From assembly GCA_027622555.1 (NCBI GenBank), contig JAQBYJ010000020.1, forward strand, positions 1 through 63,789: DNA of 63,789 bases. Direction: 5' to 3'. Positions 51,824-60,565 of the stretch are shown here, piece by piece; the first letter of the stretch is position 1, and every line of letters starts with the position of its first letter. The translations under genes and the position numbers were made by a program. The DNA comes from Verrucomicrobiota bacterium. Its GTDB lineage: Bacteria > Verrucomicrobiota > Verrucomicrobiia > Opitutales > UBA2995. The notes under the pieces are model-generated. The model was not told the origin of the DNA and did not search any database. It was given only the letters and a program-made list of their open reading frames with translations.

Positions 51824-52507
51824 TTATCGCATCCACTTGTCAACGATCCGCGGAACGTGTTCGGTTGCTTTGCCCTGATAGAATTGAAACCCAGCGGGAA
51901 CATAATCTATCTCGAGAGCCACCAGAGCTTTCTCGGAAGAATCCTGACAATAGTCTACCAGCCCGGCTGCGGGATAAACCGAAAGGGACGTGCCGATAAC
52001 GAGGACCTTGTCTGCCTGTCCCACGATGTCCGCCGCTTCCTCCATATGTTGAATCGATTCCCCGAACCAGACGATATGCGGCCGCAGTTGGCTCCCCATT
52101 GCACAGGTATCACCGATGTTTAGGTCATCGAATCCAATATCGGAAATCAGGCTGGGATCAACGGAGCTTCGTGCCTTGGAAATTTCTCCATGCACATGGA
52201 CGACGTTCGATGACCCGGCTCGCTCGTGCAGATTATCCACGTTCTGCGTGACGATGGTGACGTCAAACTGTTCTTCCAGTTTGGCGAGAGCGAAGTGCGC
52301 TGCGTTGGGTTGCGCTTTTGCAACTTTTTTGCGGCGTTGATTATAGAACTCAAGAACCAACTCGGGGTTGGCTGCAAAACCTTCGGGGGTGGCTACGTCG
52401 TATACCGAGTACGTTTCCCACAAACCTCCGCTGTCGCGAAAAGTGGACAATCCGCTTTCGGCGCTGATACCTGCGCCGGTCAGAACGACTATCTTTTCTC
52501 TGTTCAA
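51824..52507 (-). CDS. cobB: NAD-dependent protein deacylase (sirtuin, CobB type)
   Basis: A 227-aa SIR2-family enzyme that removes acyl groups from lysines using NAD. 'LTGAGISAESGLSTFRDSGG' (NAD binding), 'TQNVDNLHERAG' and catalytic His106 ('HVHGEI') are present. 'EFYNQRRK' gives Tyr55-x2-Arg58, the pair that favours succinyl/malonyl substrates (class III). The zinc-binding cysteines seen in most sirtuins are missing between residues 110 and 140. Upstream of the phosphatase gene. Confidence 0.93.
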   Translation of the reverse strand: MNREKIVVLTGAGISAESGLSTFRDSGGLWETYSVYDVATPEGFAANPELVLEFYNQRRKKVAKAQPNAAHFALAKLEEQFDVTIVTQNVDNLHERAGSSNVVHVHGEISKARSSVDPSLISDIGFDDLNIGDTCAMGSQLRPHIVWFGESIQHMEEAADIVGQADKVLVIGTSLSVYPAAGLVDYCQDSSEKALVALEIDYVPAGFQFYQGKATEHVPRIVDKWMR

Positions 52508-52552
52508 CTAAGATTGTTATTGCTGGTTTTAAATGGGTGATTGCGAAATATT

Positions 52553-52625
52553 TGTAGGAGCGGAGCTTGCTCCCGATCAGGAAAAACTTAGGCGCATCGA
52601 ATCAGGAGCAAGCTCCACTCCTACA
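52553..52625. repeat. REP-like inverted pair
   Basis: TGTAGGAGCGGAGCTTGCTC ... GGAGCAAGCTCCACTCCTAC: arms nearly perfect over 21 bp around a 31-nt loop. A variant of the REP family at 45.0, 46.8 and 48.0 kb, sharing GTAGGAGCGG. Located between the sirtuin gene and the PQQ propeller gene. Confidence 0.65.
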
Positions 52626-52657
52626 GTCGAACAACCGTGTTTCCATAGCCGTTACCG

Positions 52658-53887
52658 TTAAGCACGTTCCAACACAATCAACACCCCGTGTTCATTTCGA
52701 ACAAAAATTCTGCCACCCACATAGGTCGGATTTGTCCAACAAATGGCGTCGAGCAGTTTCTTGCGTGAAATTTCTTTAAACTCACGAGCGTTTACGGGTG
52801 CCGTTACCAGTTCACCGTCTTCAGTAAGGATGACCAGGGTATCTCCTACCGCGATCATGGAGGCGAAACCGAAATTGGGTTCGGACCAAATTTCCTCACC
52901 GGTATCGATATTGCGAGCGAAGAGACTGGTTCCATTGTTCTTATGGGTACCGTTCAGTCCATAGAGGGTGCCATCAATAAGTAGAGACCCCGATAAGGAG
53001 CCTTTCAATTTCTTGTCCTCCCATTCTGAGGTCAAACTTTTTCCGTCGAACTTAAGCACTTCAGTCGTCATGTCGGTAAAGATGTAGATGTCTTTCCCGT
53101 TGTTAAATACCGCAGGAGTGGTGGCCACCATGGTGTATTTGGATCGGACTTCGTGCCGCGCAACTTCCTTACCATTGGAAGCATCCAGGATGGAAAGCCC
53201 ACTGGAATCCATACTGGCAATAAAGCTGTTTCCATCGTTCTCGAAAACCACCGGGGATCCATAGCCAGGCCTGTAAGCCGTGTCGGAGACCCAGCTTGGG
53301 CGACCCGAGGATTTGTCCAAAGCTACTGTTTTTCCAGCACTGATAATCAGGTCACCCTGGTATTCAACGGGCGAGCTGCCAAATCCCCACTTAGGAACTT
53401 CCATGTCCAATAATCCAGTTAATTGGGTACTCCAGAGGACAGCTCCAGATGTAGCATTCAGGCAAAGAACCCGGCCATCTTTGCTCACGGTGTAGACAAC
53501 ATCACCACTCACTGTCACCGATGCGTTGGGACCTCCCACATGCATGGCAGGAATCAATTGTCCGGAATAGGTATGGTCCCAAATCTTTTCACCCGTTGCC
53601 GCATTGAAACAGATGATGGTTTCGCTCGATTTTCCATCGTGCCCCATGGTGTAGGCTTTTCCGTTTGCGCTCGTTACGGTCGAGTAGCCAAGGCCCACAT
53701 CTGTCTGCCAGGCGATTTTCCAATTCTTTAGATCCGGATCGAAGTTGTCGGCGGCTTCCACGATGTTGTCTCCGTTCGGCCCAAGCCAATGGGGCCAGTC
53801 TTCAGCATTTAGGTACGAACCTGATATGAACAGGGCAGTTAGTAATCCGGCAAGTTGTGTTTTATGGGAATTCATTTTGTGTTTCAT
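52658..53887 (-). CDS. Exported PQQ-like beta-propeller protein
   Basis: A 409-aa periplasmic protein. The signal 'KTQLAGLLTALFISGSYLNA' is followed by 'DWPHWLGPNGDNIV', the usual start of the WP-x-x-RGP outer-membrane PQQ-like family, and then seven blades of 'GxVLCLNATSGAVLW' and 'GEEIW' type (e.g. 'CFNAATGEKIWDHTYSG'). No catalytic PQQ dehydrogenase residues are evident; such proteins probably bind partners or ligands. Divergent from a sulfatase operon, with 66 bp (130 to the real sulfatase start) between. Confidence 0.88.
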   Translation of the reverse strand: MKHKMNSHKTQLAGLLTALFISGSYLNAEDWPHWLGPNGDNIVEAADNFDPDLKNWKIAWQTDVGLGYSTVTSANGKAYTMGHDGKSSETIICFNAATGEKIWDHTYSGQLIPAMHVGGPNASVTVSGDVVYTVSKDGRVLCLNATSGAVLWSTQLTGLLDMEVPKWGFGSSPVEYQGDLIISAGKTVALDKSSGRPSWVSDTAYRPGYGSPVVFENDGNSFIASMDSSGLSILDASNGKEVARHEVRSKYTMVATTPAVFNNGKDIYIFTDMTTEVLKFDGKSLTSEWEDKKLKGSLSGSLLIDGTLYGLNGTHKNNGTSLFARNIDTGEEIWSEPNFGFASMIAVGDTLVILTEDGELVTAPVNAREFKEISRKKLLDAICWTNPTYVGGRIFVRNEHGVLIVLERA

Positions 53888-54016
53888 GACTTAGGGAAAT
53901 GGAGCTTACTTTAATGGGTATATTCCCGAAGAACTTTGGAGGATCAATAGGAATTGTCCTTCAACTCCTGCTTCGGGCTTGCTCAGTGCCTCAAGGATTT
54001 GAAAAGCTGTAGCCTA

Positions 54017-55462
54017 ATGAGTTCCCCGAAGTTTCTTCTTCTTCTTTTTTCGGCTACCGTATCATTTTTTTGCACAGCCGCATTTTCAACCCCGAATGTG
54101 ATCTATATTCTAGCGGACGACCTTGGTTACGGCGACCTGTCCTGCTATGGTCAGCAGACACTACAAACTCCCCATCTGGACAGACTTGCAGAGAATGGAA
54201 TGCGGTTTACCAGTCACTATGCCGGTGCAACGGTTTGCGCGCCTTCCCGTTATGTTTTGATGACAGGTAAGCATAGTGGGCGAGGTTCGATCCGTGACAA
54301 CGGATACAGCTCCTTACCAGCGGATGAATTTACTTTGGCCAAGCTATTTAAAGGTGCCGGCTATCAGACCGCGTGCATAGGTAAGTGGGGAGTGGGCCGC
54401 CCACCCGATAATGATGACCCTGCGCGTGCAGGATTCGATGAGTTCTACGGTTATCTCAATATGTTTCATGCCCACAATTATTACCCCGAATTCATGATTC
54501 ATAATGGTAAACGCGAACCATTAAGAAATGAGGTGCCAGACTTTTTCAAAGACGACCGCTTCGACATGGAGGGTCGTGGAGTGGCTACCAAAAAAATTGA
54601 TTATGCGCCGCAGTTGATTCACGACAATGCACTCAATTTCATTCGATCAAATAAGGACAATTCCTTTTTCCTGTATTACGCTCTAAACATCCCGCACGCG
54701 AATAATGAAGGGACCTACGATTGGTCGGAATCAGGCGAACGTATTATTAACCCAAACGCCAACGGCATGGCCGTCCACGATCTTGGAGTATTTTCGGATG
54801 AGGCGTGGCCGATCCAGGAAAAAGGATTTGCCCGCATGATTCAGTACATCGACGACTGGGTCGGAGAAATTGTCGCTCTGGTAGCCGAGCTCGGATTGAG
54901 TGAAGACACGGTGATTATGTTTTCAAGTGACAATGGGCCACACCACGAGGGAAATCACGACCACGCTTTTTTCGATTCCAATGGAAATTTCCAGGGCTAT
55001 AAAAGAGATTTATACGATGGTGGGACGAGGGTTCCTTTCATTGCTTCGTGGCCAGGAAAAATTCCTCCAAAGACCGAGAGTGCTCTTATGTCCGGATTCT
55101 GGGATATGATGCCAACTATGGCAGAAATATTGGGTATGGATATGCCGGATACTGATGGAATTTCTATACTTCCTGAATTGACTGGTAACAGCCATCAGCA
55201 AAACCATCACGAGTTTCTTTATTGGGAGTTTCCGGAACGCCGAGGAAAGCAGGCGGTGCTTTATTTAAATCAATGGAAGGCCATTCGGGTTGGATTGATG
55301 GACAACAAGAGTGCCCCCGTTGAATTGTATGATATTACTTGGGATATCGCCGAGCAACACGATCAAGCGACTGTACTTCCTGGATTGGCCGCTCAACTGC
55401 ACAAGCTGATGATGGACCAGCATACTCCATTCAACGAAAACTGGGACCTGACCCAGAACTGA
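54017..55462 (+). CDS. Exported arylsulfatase A-like sulfatase
   Basis: A 481-aa sulfatase. I start at the ATG of 'MSSPKFLLLLFSATVSFFCT' (signal peptide); the longer frame from 53954 adds 21 residues that do not belong to a signal. Metal site 'ILADDLGYGDLSCYG', maturation motif CAPSR (Cys74), 'TGKHSGRGSIRDN', 'FSSDNGPHHEGNHDHAFFDS'. First gene of a four-gene operon (sulfatase, ThuA, sulfatase, DUF1080) with 4-bp, overlapping and 18-bp junctions. Confidence 0.94.
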   Translation: MSSPKFLLLLFSATVSFFCTAAFSTPNVIYILADDLGYGDLSCYGQQTLQTPHLDRLAENGMRFTSHYAGATVCAPSRYVLMTGKHSGRGSIRDNGYSSLPADEFTLAKLFKGAGYQTACIGKWGVGRPPDNDDPARAGFDEFYGYLNMFHAHNYYPEFMIHNGKREPLRNEVPDFFKDDRFDMEGRGVATKKIDYAPQLIHDNALNFIRSNKDNSFFLYYALNIPHANNEGTYDWSESGERIINPNANGMAVHDLGVFSDEAWPIQEKGFARMIQYIDDWVGEIVALVAELGLSEDTVIMFSSDNGPHHEGNHDHAFFDSNGNFQGYKRDLYDGGTRVPFIASWPGKIPPKTESALMSGFWDMMPTMAEILGMDMPDTDGISILPELTGNSHQQNHHEFLYWEFPERRGKQAVLYLNQWKAIRVGLMDNKSAPVELYDITWDIAEQHDQATVLPGLAAQLHKLMMDQHTPFNENWDLTQN

Positions 55463-55466
55463 ATTT

Positions 55467-56141
55467 ATGGAGGATCTTAAAATTGCGGTCATCACGGGAG
55501 GCCATCCTTTTGACCTTCCTGTGTTTCATGGTCTCTTTCGTGAAATGGAGGGAGTGGATGCCTACATACAGCATATTGACGATTTCGGCACATCACCTGA
55601 TGAGATCCGAGACGCCTACGATGCAGTCGTTTTTTACACCATGCAAATCGAAGTGCCCATGGTGGAAGACACTTGGTTCAAACGAGATCCCCGTCCAGCG
55701 ATCGAAAGACTCTTCGAGCGCGGTCAGGGTGTGGTGGCATTACATCACTCATTCTTTGCCTTTCCGGAGTGGCCATTCTGGGACGGCGTAATCGGAATTA
55801 ATAATAGAACCTCAAACCCGGACGAAGGATTCAGTTTCCATTTCGATACCGAGCAGCGAGTCGAGGTGAGAGATGTATCACATCCCATATTGCAAGGAGT
55901 GGAATCGTTTCAAACGGTTGACGAAGGCTATCACATGCCGAGTGAGGAAGTTGATGGACAGCTTCTGCTGACAGTGGACCATCCGGATACTATGAAGTCT
56001 ACCGCTTGGACTCGCGAGGTTGGAGCGAGCCGCATTTTTTGTTTCCAACTGGGGCACGATGCAGTGGGGTGGGGCCATCCGTCCTTTCGCCAGATTTTGC
56101 GCCAGGGTATATCCTGGGTAGTTCGGAATGATGATATTTAA
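55467..56141 (+). CDS. ThuA-like domain protein
   Basis: A 224-aa ThuA/trehalose-utilisation domain protein (class I glutamine amidotransferase-like fold) without signal peptide: 'KIAVITGGHPFDLPVFHGLF', 'YDAVVFYTMQ', 'GVVALHHSFFAFPEWPFWDG', 'FQLGHDAVGWGHPSFRQILR'. Linked in marine degraders to glycan and 3-ketosugar metabolism. It starts 4 bp after the sulfatase stop and overlaps the next gene by 14 bp. Confidence 0.88.
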   Translation: MEDLKIAVITGGHPFDLPVFHGLFREMEGVDAYIQHIDDFGTSPDEIRDAYDAVVFYTMQIEVPMVEDTWFKRDPRPAIERLFERGQGVVALHHSFFAFPEWPFWDGVIGINNRTSNPDEGFSFHFDTEQRVEVRDVSHPILQGVESFQTVDEGYHMPSEEVDGQLLLTVDHPDTMKSTAWTREVGASRIFCFQLGHDAVGWGHPSFRQILRQGISWVVRNDDI

Positions 56142-57531
56142 ATATTCGTTCCTCGTTTTGTGTCTGGCCGTACTTACTGGTTGTTCAAAGTCTTCGGAAA
56201 TCTCCGACTCCAGACTTCCTGAAACGAGGCCGAATATTGTGGTCATCTTTGCTGATGATATTGGGGTCGAAACGATAGGTGTCTATGGCGGCCAATACTC
56301 CACTCCAAGGATTGATTCTTTAGCTCAACATGGTGTCCGTTTTGATTCCGGGCATGCTACACCCGTTTGCACGACCTCGCGAACTCGGTTGATGACGGGA
56401 ACATACAACTTCAAGCACTATGAGGCATTCGCTCATTTAAATCCTGAGCACTATACGTTTTCCAAATTTCTCAAAGACGAAGGTTACAGTACCGCGGTTG
56501 CCGGAAAGTGGCAGTTGGCCGGAAATCATTTTGATGGCCGTCGTGGAAGCCACCCTGCCGATGTTGGTTTCGATGAGCACATCGTCTGGCAGTTGGAATG
56601 GTTTTTGAAAGGCAAGCGTTACTGGCAACCCACACTCACCGTCAATGGTGAGGCCAGGACCTATTGCAAAGATGATTTCGGCCCGAAAGTTTTGAACGAC
56701 TACGTGTTGGATTTTATCGATCGAAAGAAAGAGGAGCCGTTCTGTTTATATTATACGCCCTTGCTCGCGCATGATCCATGGACGACGACCCCGGATTCCT
56801 TGGAGGCCACAACCAAGGAAGAAAAGTTTAGCGGGATAATGGCTTACCTGGATAAGATGGTCGGTCGGGTATTGGACAAATTGGAGGAGCATAAACTGAC
56901 CGAAAACACCTTGATCTTTTTTATTGGCGACAATGGAACGCATCCACAAATCACCTCCCTGCGAAACGGCCAGCCAGTTGCGGGTGGGAAGTGGTACACG
57001 CGAGATTCCGGCACGCATGTGCCTTATATCATTCAATGGAAGGGAACCTTGCCCCAGGGCGAAGTCCGACATGGCTTGGTGGATATCATGGATGTGTTTC
57101 CAACGATAGCAGCGGCTGTAAAACCAAATCAGATTACCGCAGAGAAACTTAAAGAACTGGATGGAATTAATTTCCTGCCTTACGCAAAGAACCCGGACCT
57201 AGCACCACGTGACTGGATTTTCATGCACTACGATCCCCAGTGGGGCAGTGATTATTTCCAAACACCCATGCCGGCTGCCCGGTTTGTATTCAATCAGAAG
57301 TATAAATTGTACGGTGATGGAAGGTTCATTGATATGCAGCTAGATCCTTTGGAAGAACATCCGCTGGAAGCGTCAGCATTAAAAGAGCCCGTTAAGGAAA
57401 ACTATAAGCTGTTACACAATGTTCTCATCACGATTGGCGATGGTCCACTCGCTGAACCATTTATGAATCCGAAAGCTCAAGGCGTGAGCATTCCGCTTCC
57501 TCATCCCGATTGTGGAGAACTTCGCCAATAA
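56128..57531 (+). CDS. Sulfatase lipoprotein, CTTSR motif
   Basis: A 467-aa sulfatase with a lipobox ('LVLCLAVLTGCS', Cys19), so anchored in a membrane. Metal site 'VVIFADDIGVETIGVYGGQY'; the maturation motif is CTTSR (Cys81), with Thr in place of the Pro of CxPSR. 'FIGDNGTHPQI' holds late ligands and 'MHYDPQWG' the C-terminal region. Whether formylglycine is made at this variant site is open. Operon member. Confidence 0.9.
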   Translation: MMIFKYSFLVLCLAVLTGCSKSSEISDSRLPETRPNIVVIFADDIGVETIGVYGGQYSTPRIDSLAQHGVRFDSGHATPVCTTSRTRLMTGTYNFKHYEAFAHLNPEHYTFSKFLKDEGYSTAVAGKWQLAGNHFDGRRGSHPADVGFDEHIVWQLEWFLKGKRYWQPTLTVNGEARTYCKDDFGPKVLNDYVLDFIDRKKEEPFCLYYTPLLAHDPWTTTPDSLEATTKEEKFSGIMAYLDKMVGRVLDKLEEHKLTENTLIFFIGDNGTHPQITSLRNGQPVAGGKWYTRDSGTHVPYIIQWKGTLPQGEVRHGLVDIMDVFPTIAAAVKPNQITAEKLKELDGINFLPYAKNPDLAPRDWIFMHYDPQWGSDYFQTPMPAARFVFNQKYKLYGDGRFIDMQLDPLEEHPLEASALKEPVKENYKLLHNVLITIGDGPLAEPFMNPKAQGVSIPLPHPDCGELRQ

Positions 57532-57549
57532 TATTGTTAATCAGCGCTT

Positions 57550-58299
57550 ATGAACCGATCCCCCGAAAACGAACATCTTGGTTACAGTGATATGCCGGTG
57601 TTGCCAGATAGTGGATACGCAGTACACGATGGAACCCGCCCACAGCCGCCCATCGTTTCTCCCGGATCTGGAAATAGGGCCCCGAGTGATGCGCTGGTTC
57701 TTTTTGATGGTTCAAATCTGGAGGCGTGGGAGTCTGTTAAGGAAGGAGGGTCCGCCTCATGGAAGTTACTTGACGATGGCTCCATGGAAGTAGTTCCGGG
57801 TACGGGTAATATCCGCACGCGCGAATCGTTCGGAAACATTCAGCTGCATCTGGAGTTTAGCTGTCCTACGGAGATAAATGGCGAAGGGCAGGGTCGTGGG
57901 AACAGCGGTGTGTTTCTTATGGGGCTCTATGAAATTCAGGTGCTGGATAATCATAACAATCCTACCTATGCGGATGGTACGGTGGGAGCCATGTACGGGC
58001 AGACCCCGCCCCTCGTGAATGCCATACGTGAGCCGGGCCAATGGAATGTTTACGATATTGTTTGGGAAACCCCGGTTTTTGAAAATGCAGAACGCAAAAA
58101 GCCTGCTCGTATAACCGCTATTCTAAATGGGGTGGTTGTACAGCATGGTACAGAATTACTGGGACCTACCACGCACAAAGCCTTGCCTCCTGAGGACTCA
58201 CAAGAGTCAATCGGTCCGCTCATGCTTCAGGATCACGGGGACTTGGTTCGATTCCGAAACATCTGGATTCGACCTTTAAGGAATTGTGAGCGGTTTTAA
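57550..58299 (+). CDS. DUF1080 (3-keto-disaccharide hydrolase-like) protein
   Basis: A 249-aa jelly-roll protein of the DUF1080 family (concanavalin-like fold) with no signal peptide: 'ALVLFDGSNLEAWESVKEGG', 'FGNIQLHLEFSCPTEINGEG', 'GRGNSGVFLMGLYEIQVLDN', 'GPLMLQDHGDLVRFRNIWIR'. Family members hydrolyse 3-keto-glycosides. Most are exported; this one starts with an unusual soluble 45-residue N-terminus. Last gene of the operon, beside ThuA, with which DUF1080 often occurs. Confidence 0.9.
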   Translation: MNRSPENEHLGYSDMPVLPDSGYAVHDGTRPQPPIVSPGSGNRAPSDALVLFDGSNLEAWESVKEGGSASWKLLDDGSMEVVPGTGNIRTRESFGNIQLHLEFSCPTEINGEGQGRGNSGVFLMGLYEIQVLDNHNNPTYADGTVGAMYGQTPPLVNAIREPGQWNVYDIVWETPVFENAERKKPARITAILNGVVVQHGTELLGPTTHKALPPEDSQESIGPLMLQDHGDLVRFRNIWIRPLRNCERF

Positions 58300-58416
58300 C
58301 CGCGATTATTCTAAGACTTCTTTATACTGCAACTTATCGCCTTTGTCTGTGTAAAGGTATCTACTGTCTGAGTTGTCTCATAAACTACCAGTGGAAAACC
58401 TTCAATTCAATGCACG

Positions 58417-60142
58417 ATGTCCAACCATTTCTCTCACCAAATAACTTCAAGTAAACCTCTTCGACTTTGGCCTGGAGTGCTCATCGTCACGCTTCAATGG
58501 CTACTAAGATTTGTTGTGCCGATTTTAATTCCCAGCGCCATGGTGGTGGGTGTAATGGGGGCTTTGGCCGCAGGGCCTTTGTTTGTGATCTGGTGGTTGT
58601 TCTTTAGCCGGGCTTCTTGGTCGGAGCGCATAGGGGGTGTTGTGTTGATGGGAGTAGTGCTTTTTGTAGTAAAAAATTTCCTACACGTTTCCATTGCGAC
58701 CAATGGCATGGGAATGACTTACTTCGTTTATGCCATTCCCGCTTTGTGTCTTGCATTCCTGTTGTGGGCCTTGACCTGTACGTCATGCCGATGGACCTAG
58801 ATGGTTCTCCATGGCCGGGGCCGTTGTGCTTGCCTGCGGTATGTGGACCTTGGTGCGGTCCGGAGGTTTTACCAGCGATTTCGATCAGGACTTCGCATGG
58901 CGCTGGTCCAAAACAGCAGAAGATCGACTGGTTGAACAGAACACTGAGTCAGCTGGTTTTTCTTCTGTTTCAATCTCCGACGATTCCAAGGTTTTGTGGT
59001 CAGGATTCCGTGGTGCCAATCGTGATGGAATCATTCACGGGATTCGTATCGATACCGATTGGTCGTCCTCTCCGCCGACTGAAATCTGGCGTCGTCCCAT
59101 TGGACCGAGTTGGTCCTCTTTTGCGGTGTTGGGAGAACTCTTTTTCACCCAGGAACAACGAGGTGATGATGAAGTCGTTTCCTGCTACCACCTAACCACG
59201 GGTGAGCTCGTTTGGAGGCATAGTGATAATGTCCGCTTCTGGGAAGCGAATGCCGGTGCTGGTCCGCGTGGGACACCAACGTTGAGCAACGGACGTTTAT
59301 TCACCTGTGGTGCTACCGGAATCCTCAACGCTCTGAATGCTTTGGATGGGTCGGTCATTTGGTCTAAAAATGCGGGGGAAGATACGGGCACAAACATTCC
59401 ACTCTGGGGGTTCTCAAGTTCACCTTTGGTAGTCGGTAAGGTTGTTGTGATTGCCGTCGTCGGGACGCTGGTTGCCTATGATAAAGATTCCGGTGATTTA
59501 CGATGGATAGGCCCAAAAGGGGGTGATGGATACAGCTCACCCCATCATGCAAACATCGATGGCGTCGATCAAGTCTTACTCCCAAGCAAGAGTGGAGTAG
59601 TCAGCCTTGATCCGAAAAACGGAACTGTTCTATGGAACCATAGATGGGAGTCCGGATCTCGCATCGTGCAACCTGCTTTTATTTCTGATCACGATCTTTT
59701 GATTAGCGCTGGTGAGTCCTCTGGTGTCGGGCGAGTCATCGTTTCCAGTGGGCCTGATGGATGGACGACTGAAGAGCTTTGGCGGACGAATCGATTCAAG
59801 CCCTATTTCAGCGATTTGGTCATTCACAAAGACCATGCGTATGGCATCGATGGAAATAATCTTGTTTGTATAAACACCGAGGATGGGAACCGAAACTGGA
59901 AGGGCAGACGCTATGGTAGTGGTCAACTATTTCTGTTAGCCGACCAGGATGTATTACTTATTTTATCCGAAGAAGGTGAGCTGGCGTTAGTGGAGGCGAA
60001 GCCTGACAAGTTTACCGAGCTCGCATCCATTCCAGCGATTGAAGGAAAGACCTGGAATCACCCTGTCCTGGTTGGAGATGTCTTACTTGTTCGGAATGCG
60101 GAGGAGATGGTAGCGTTTCGGTTGGCGCTTGTGGATGGGTGA
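58417..60142 (+). pseudogene. Membrane-anchored PQQ-propeller protein split by a frameshift
   Basis: The first frame (58417-58800) encodes four transmembrane helices ('LRLWPGVLIVTLQWLLRFVV', 'IATNGMGMTYFVYAIPALCL'). It then reads out as 'LTCTSCRWT' and stops. From about 58780 another frame carries on the natural sequence ('RHADGPRWFSMAGAVVLACG') and a fifth helix, then 'DFAWRWSKTAEDRL', 'WSGFRGANRDGII' and a full propeller ('YHLTTGELVWRHSD', 'LDPKNGTVLWNH') to 60142. One base gained or lost near 58771-58782 would restore a single protein of about 575 aa. Either a recent pseudogene, a phase switch or a sequencing error; otherwise nothing is damaged. Confidence 0.85.
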
Positions 60143-60167
60143 GTGATTCCATGAGGCGGCACTGCGG

Positions 60168-60275
60168 GGACGCAGTTGCCCTACCTCTCAGCAAAACGTT
60201 GGTAGTCGACTGGGCCGACCCATTCCCCGGGCCAAGCGGACGCAGTTGCCCTACCTCTCAGCAAAACGTTGGTAG
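60168..60275 (+). repeat. 38-bp direct repeat pair
   Basis: GGACGCAGTTGCCCTACCTC followed by TCAGCAAAACGTTGGTAG occurs at 60168-60205 and again at 60238-60275, exact, 70 bp apart. The second copy runs into GGTAGGGCCATCGCG (60271-60285), also found at 50882. Probably a small intergenic repeat family. Confidence 0.75.
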
Positions 60276-60415
60276 GGCCATCGCGTCCTCGCGATGCCGT
60301 TGAAATTTGTTTGGAACAATATCCACCATTTGGATATGCGTTAGACAATTTCCGCAACGCACCACTTCTTGAAGTCGCTTCCGCTCCCAGTTGGCAGCAA
60401 CTATAGAGGAACCAA

Positions 60416-60565
60416 ATGATGGCTCGGCACCAAGCCAACCACATCCAGGTCGCTTACGCTAACAGTGTTGAAGAGGCCGATCTTTGCATGGAAACCAAAG
60501 CTGCTCTTGCTTCAAAGTTAGGAATGAAAGTTACCTTGTGCGGGACGAAAAAGGAGGATCTTTAA
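60416..60565 (+). pseudogene. C-terminal remnant of a sugar isomerase (L-fucose/arabinose isomerase-like)
   Basis: 49 codons, '[20 protein letters not shown]' then '[20 protein letters not shown]' and 'LCGTKK', resemble the last helix and strand of L-fucose/arabinose isomerase-like proteins ('NHIQVAYA...KAAMxxELGIxVxLCG'). The 110 bp upstream still read in a related frame ('FGYALDNFRN') before a TAG. The body of the gene is gone. It overlaps the 3' end of the phosphatase gene by 4 bp. Confidence 0.45.
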
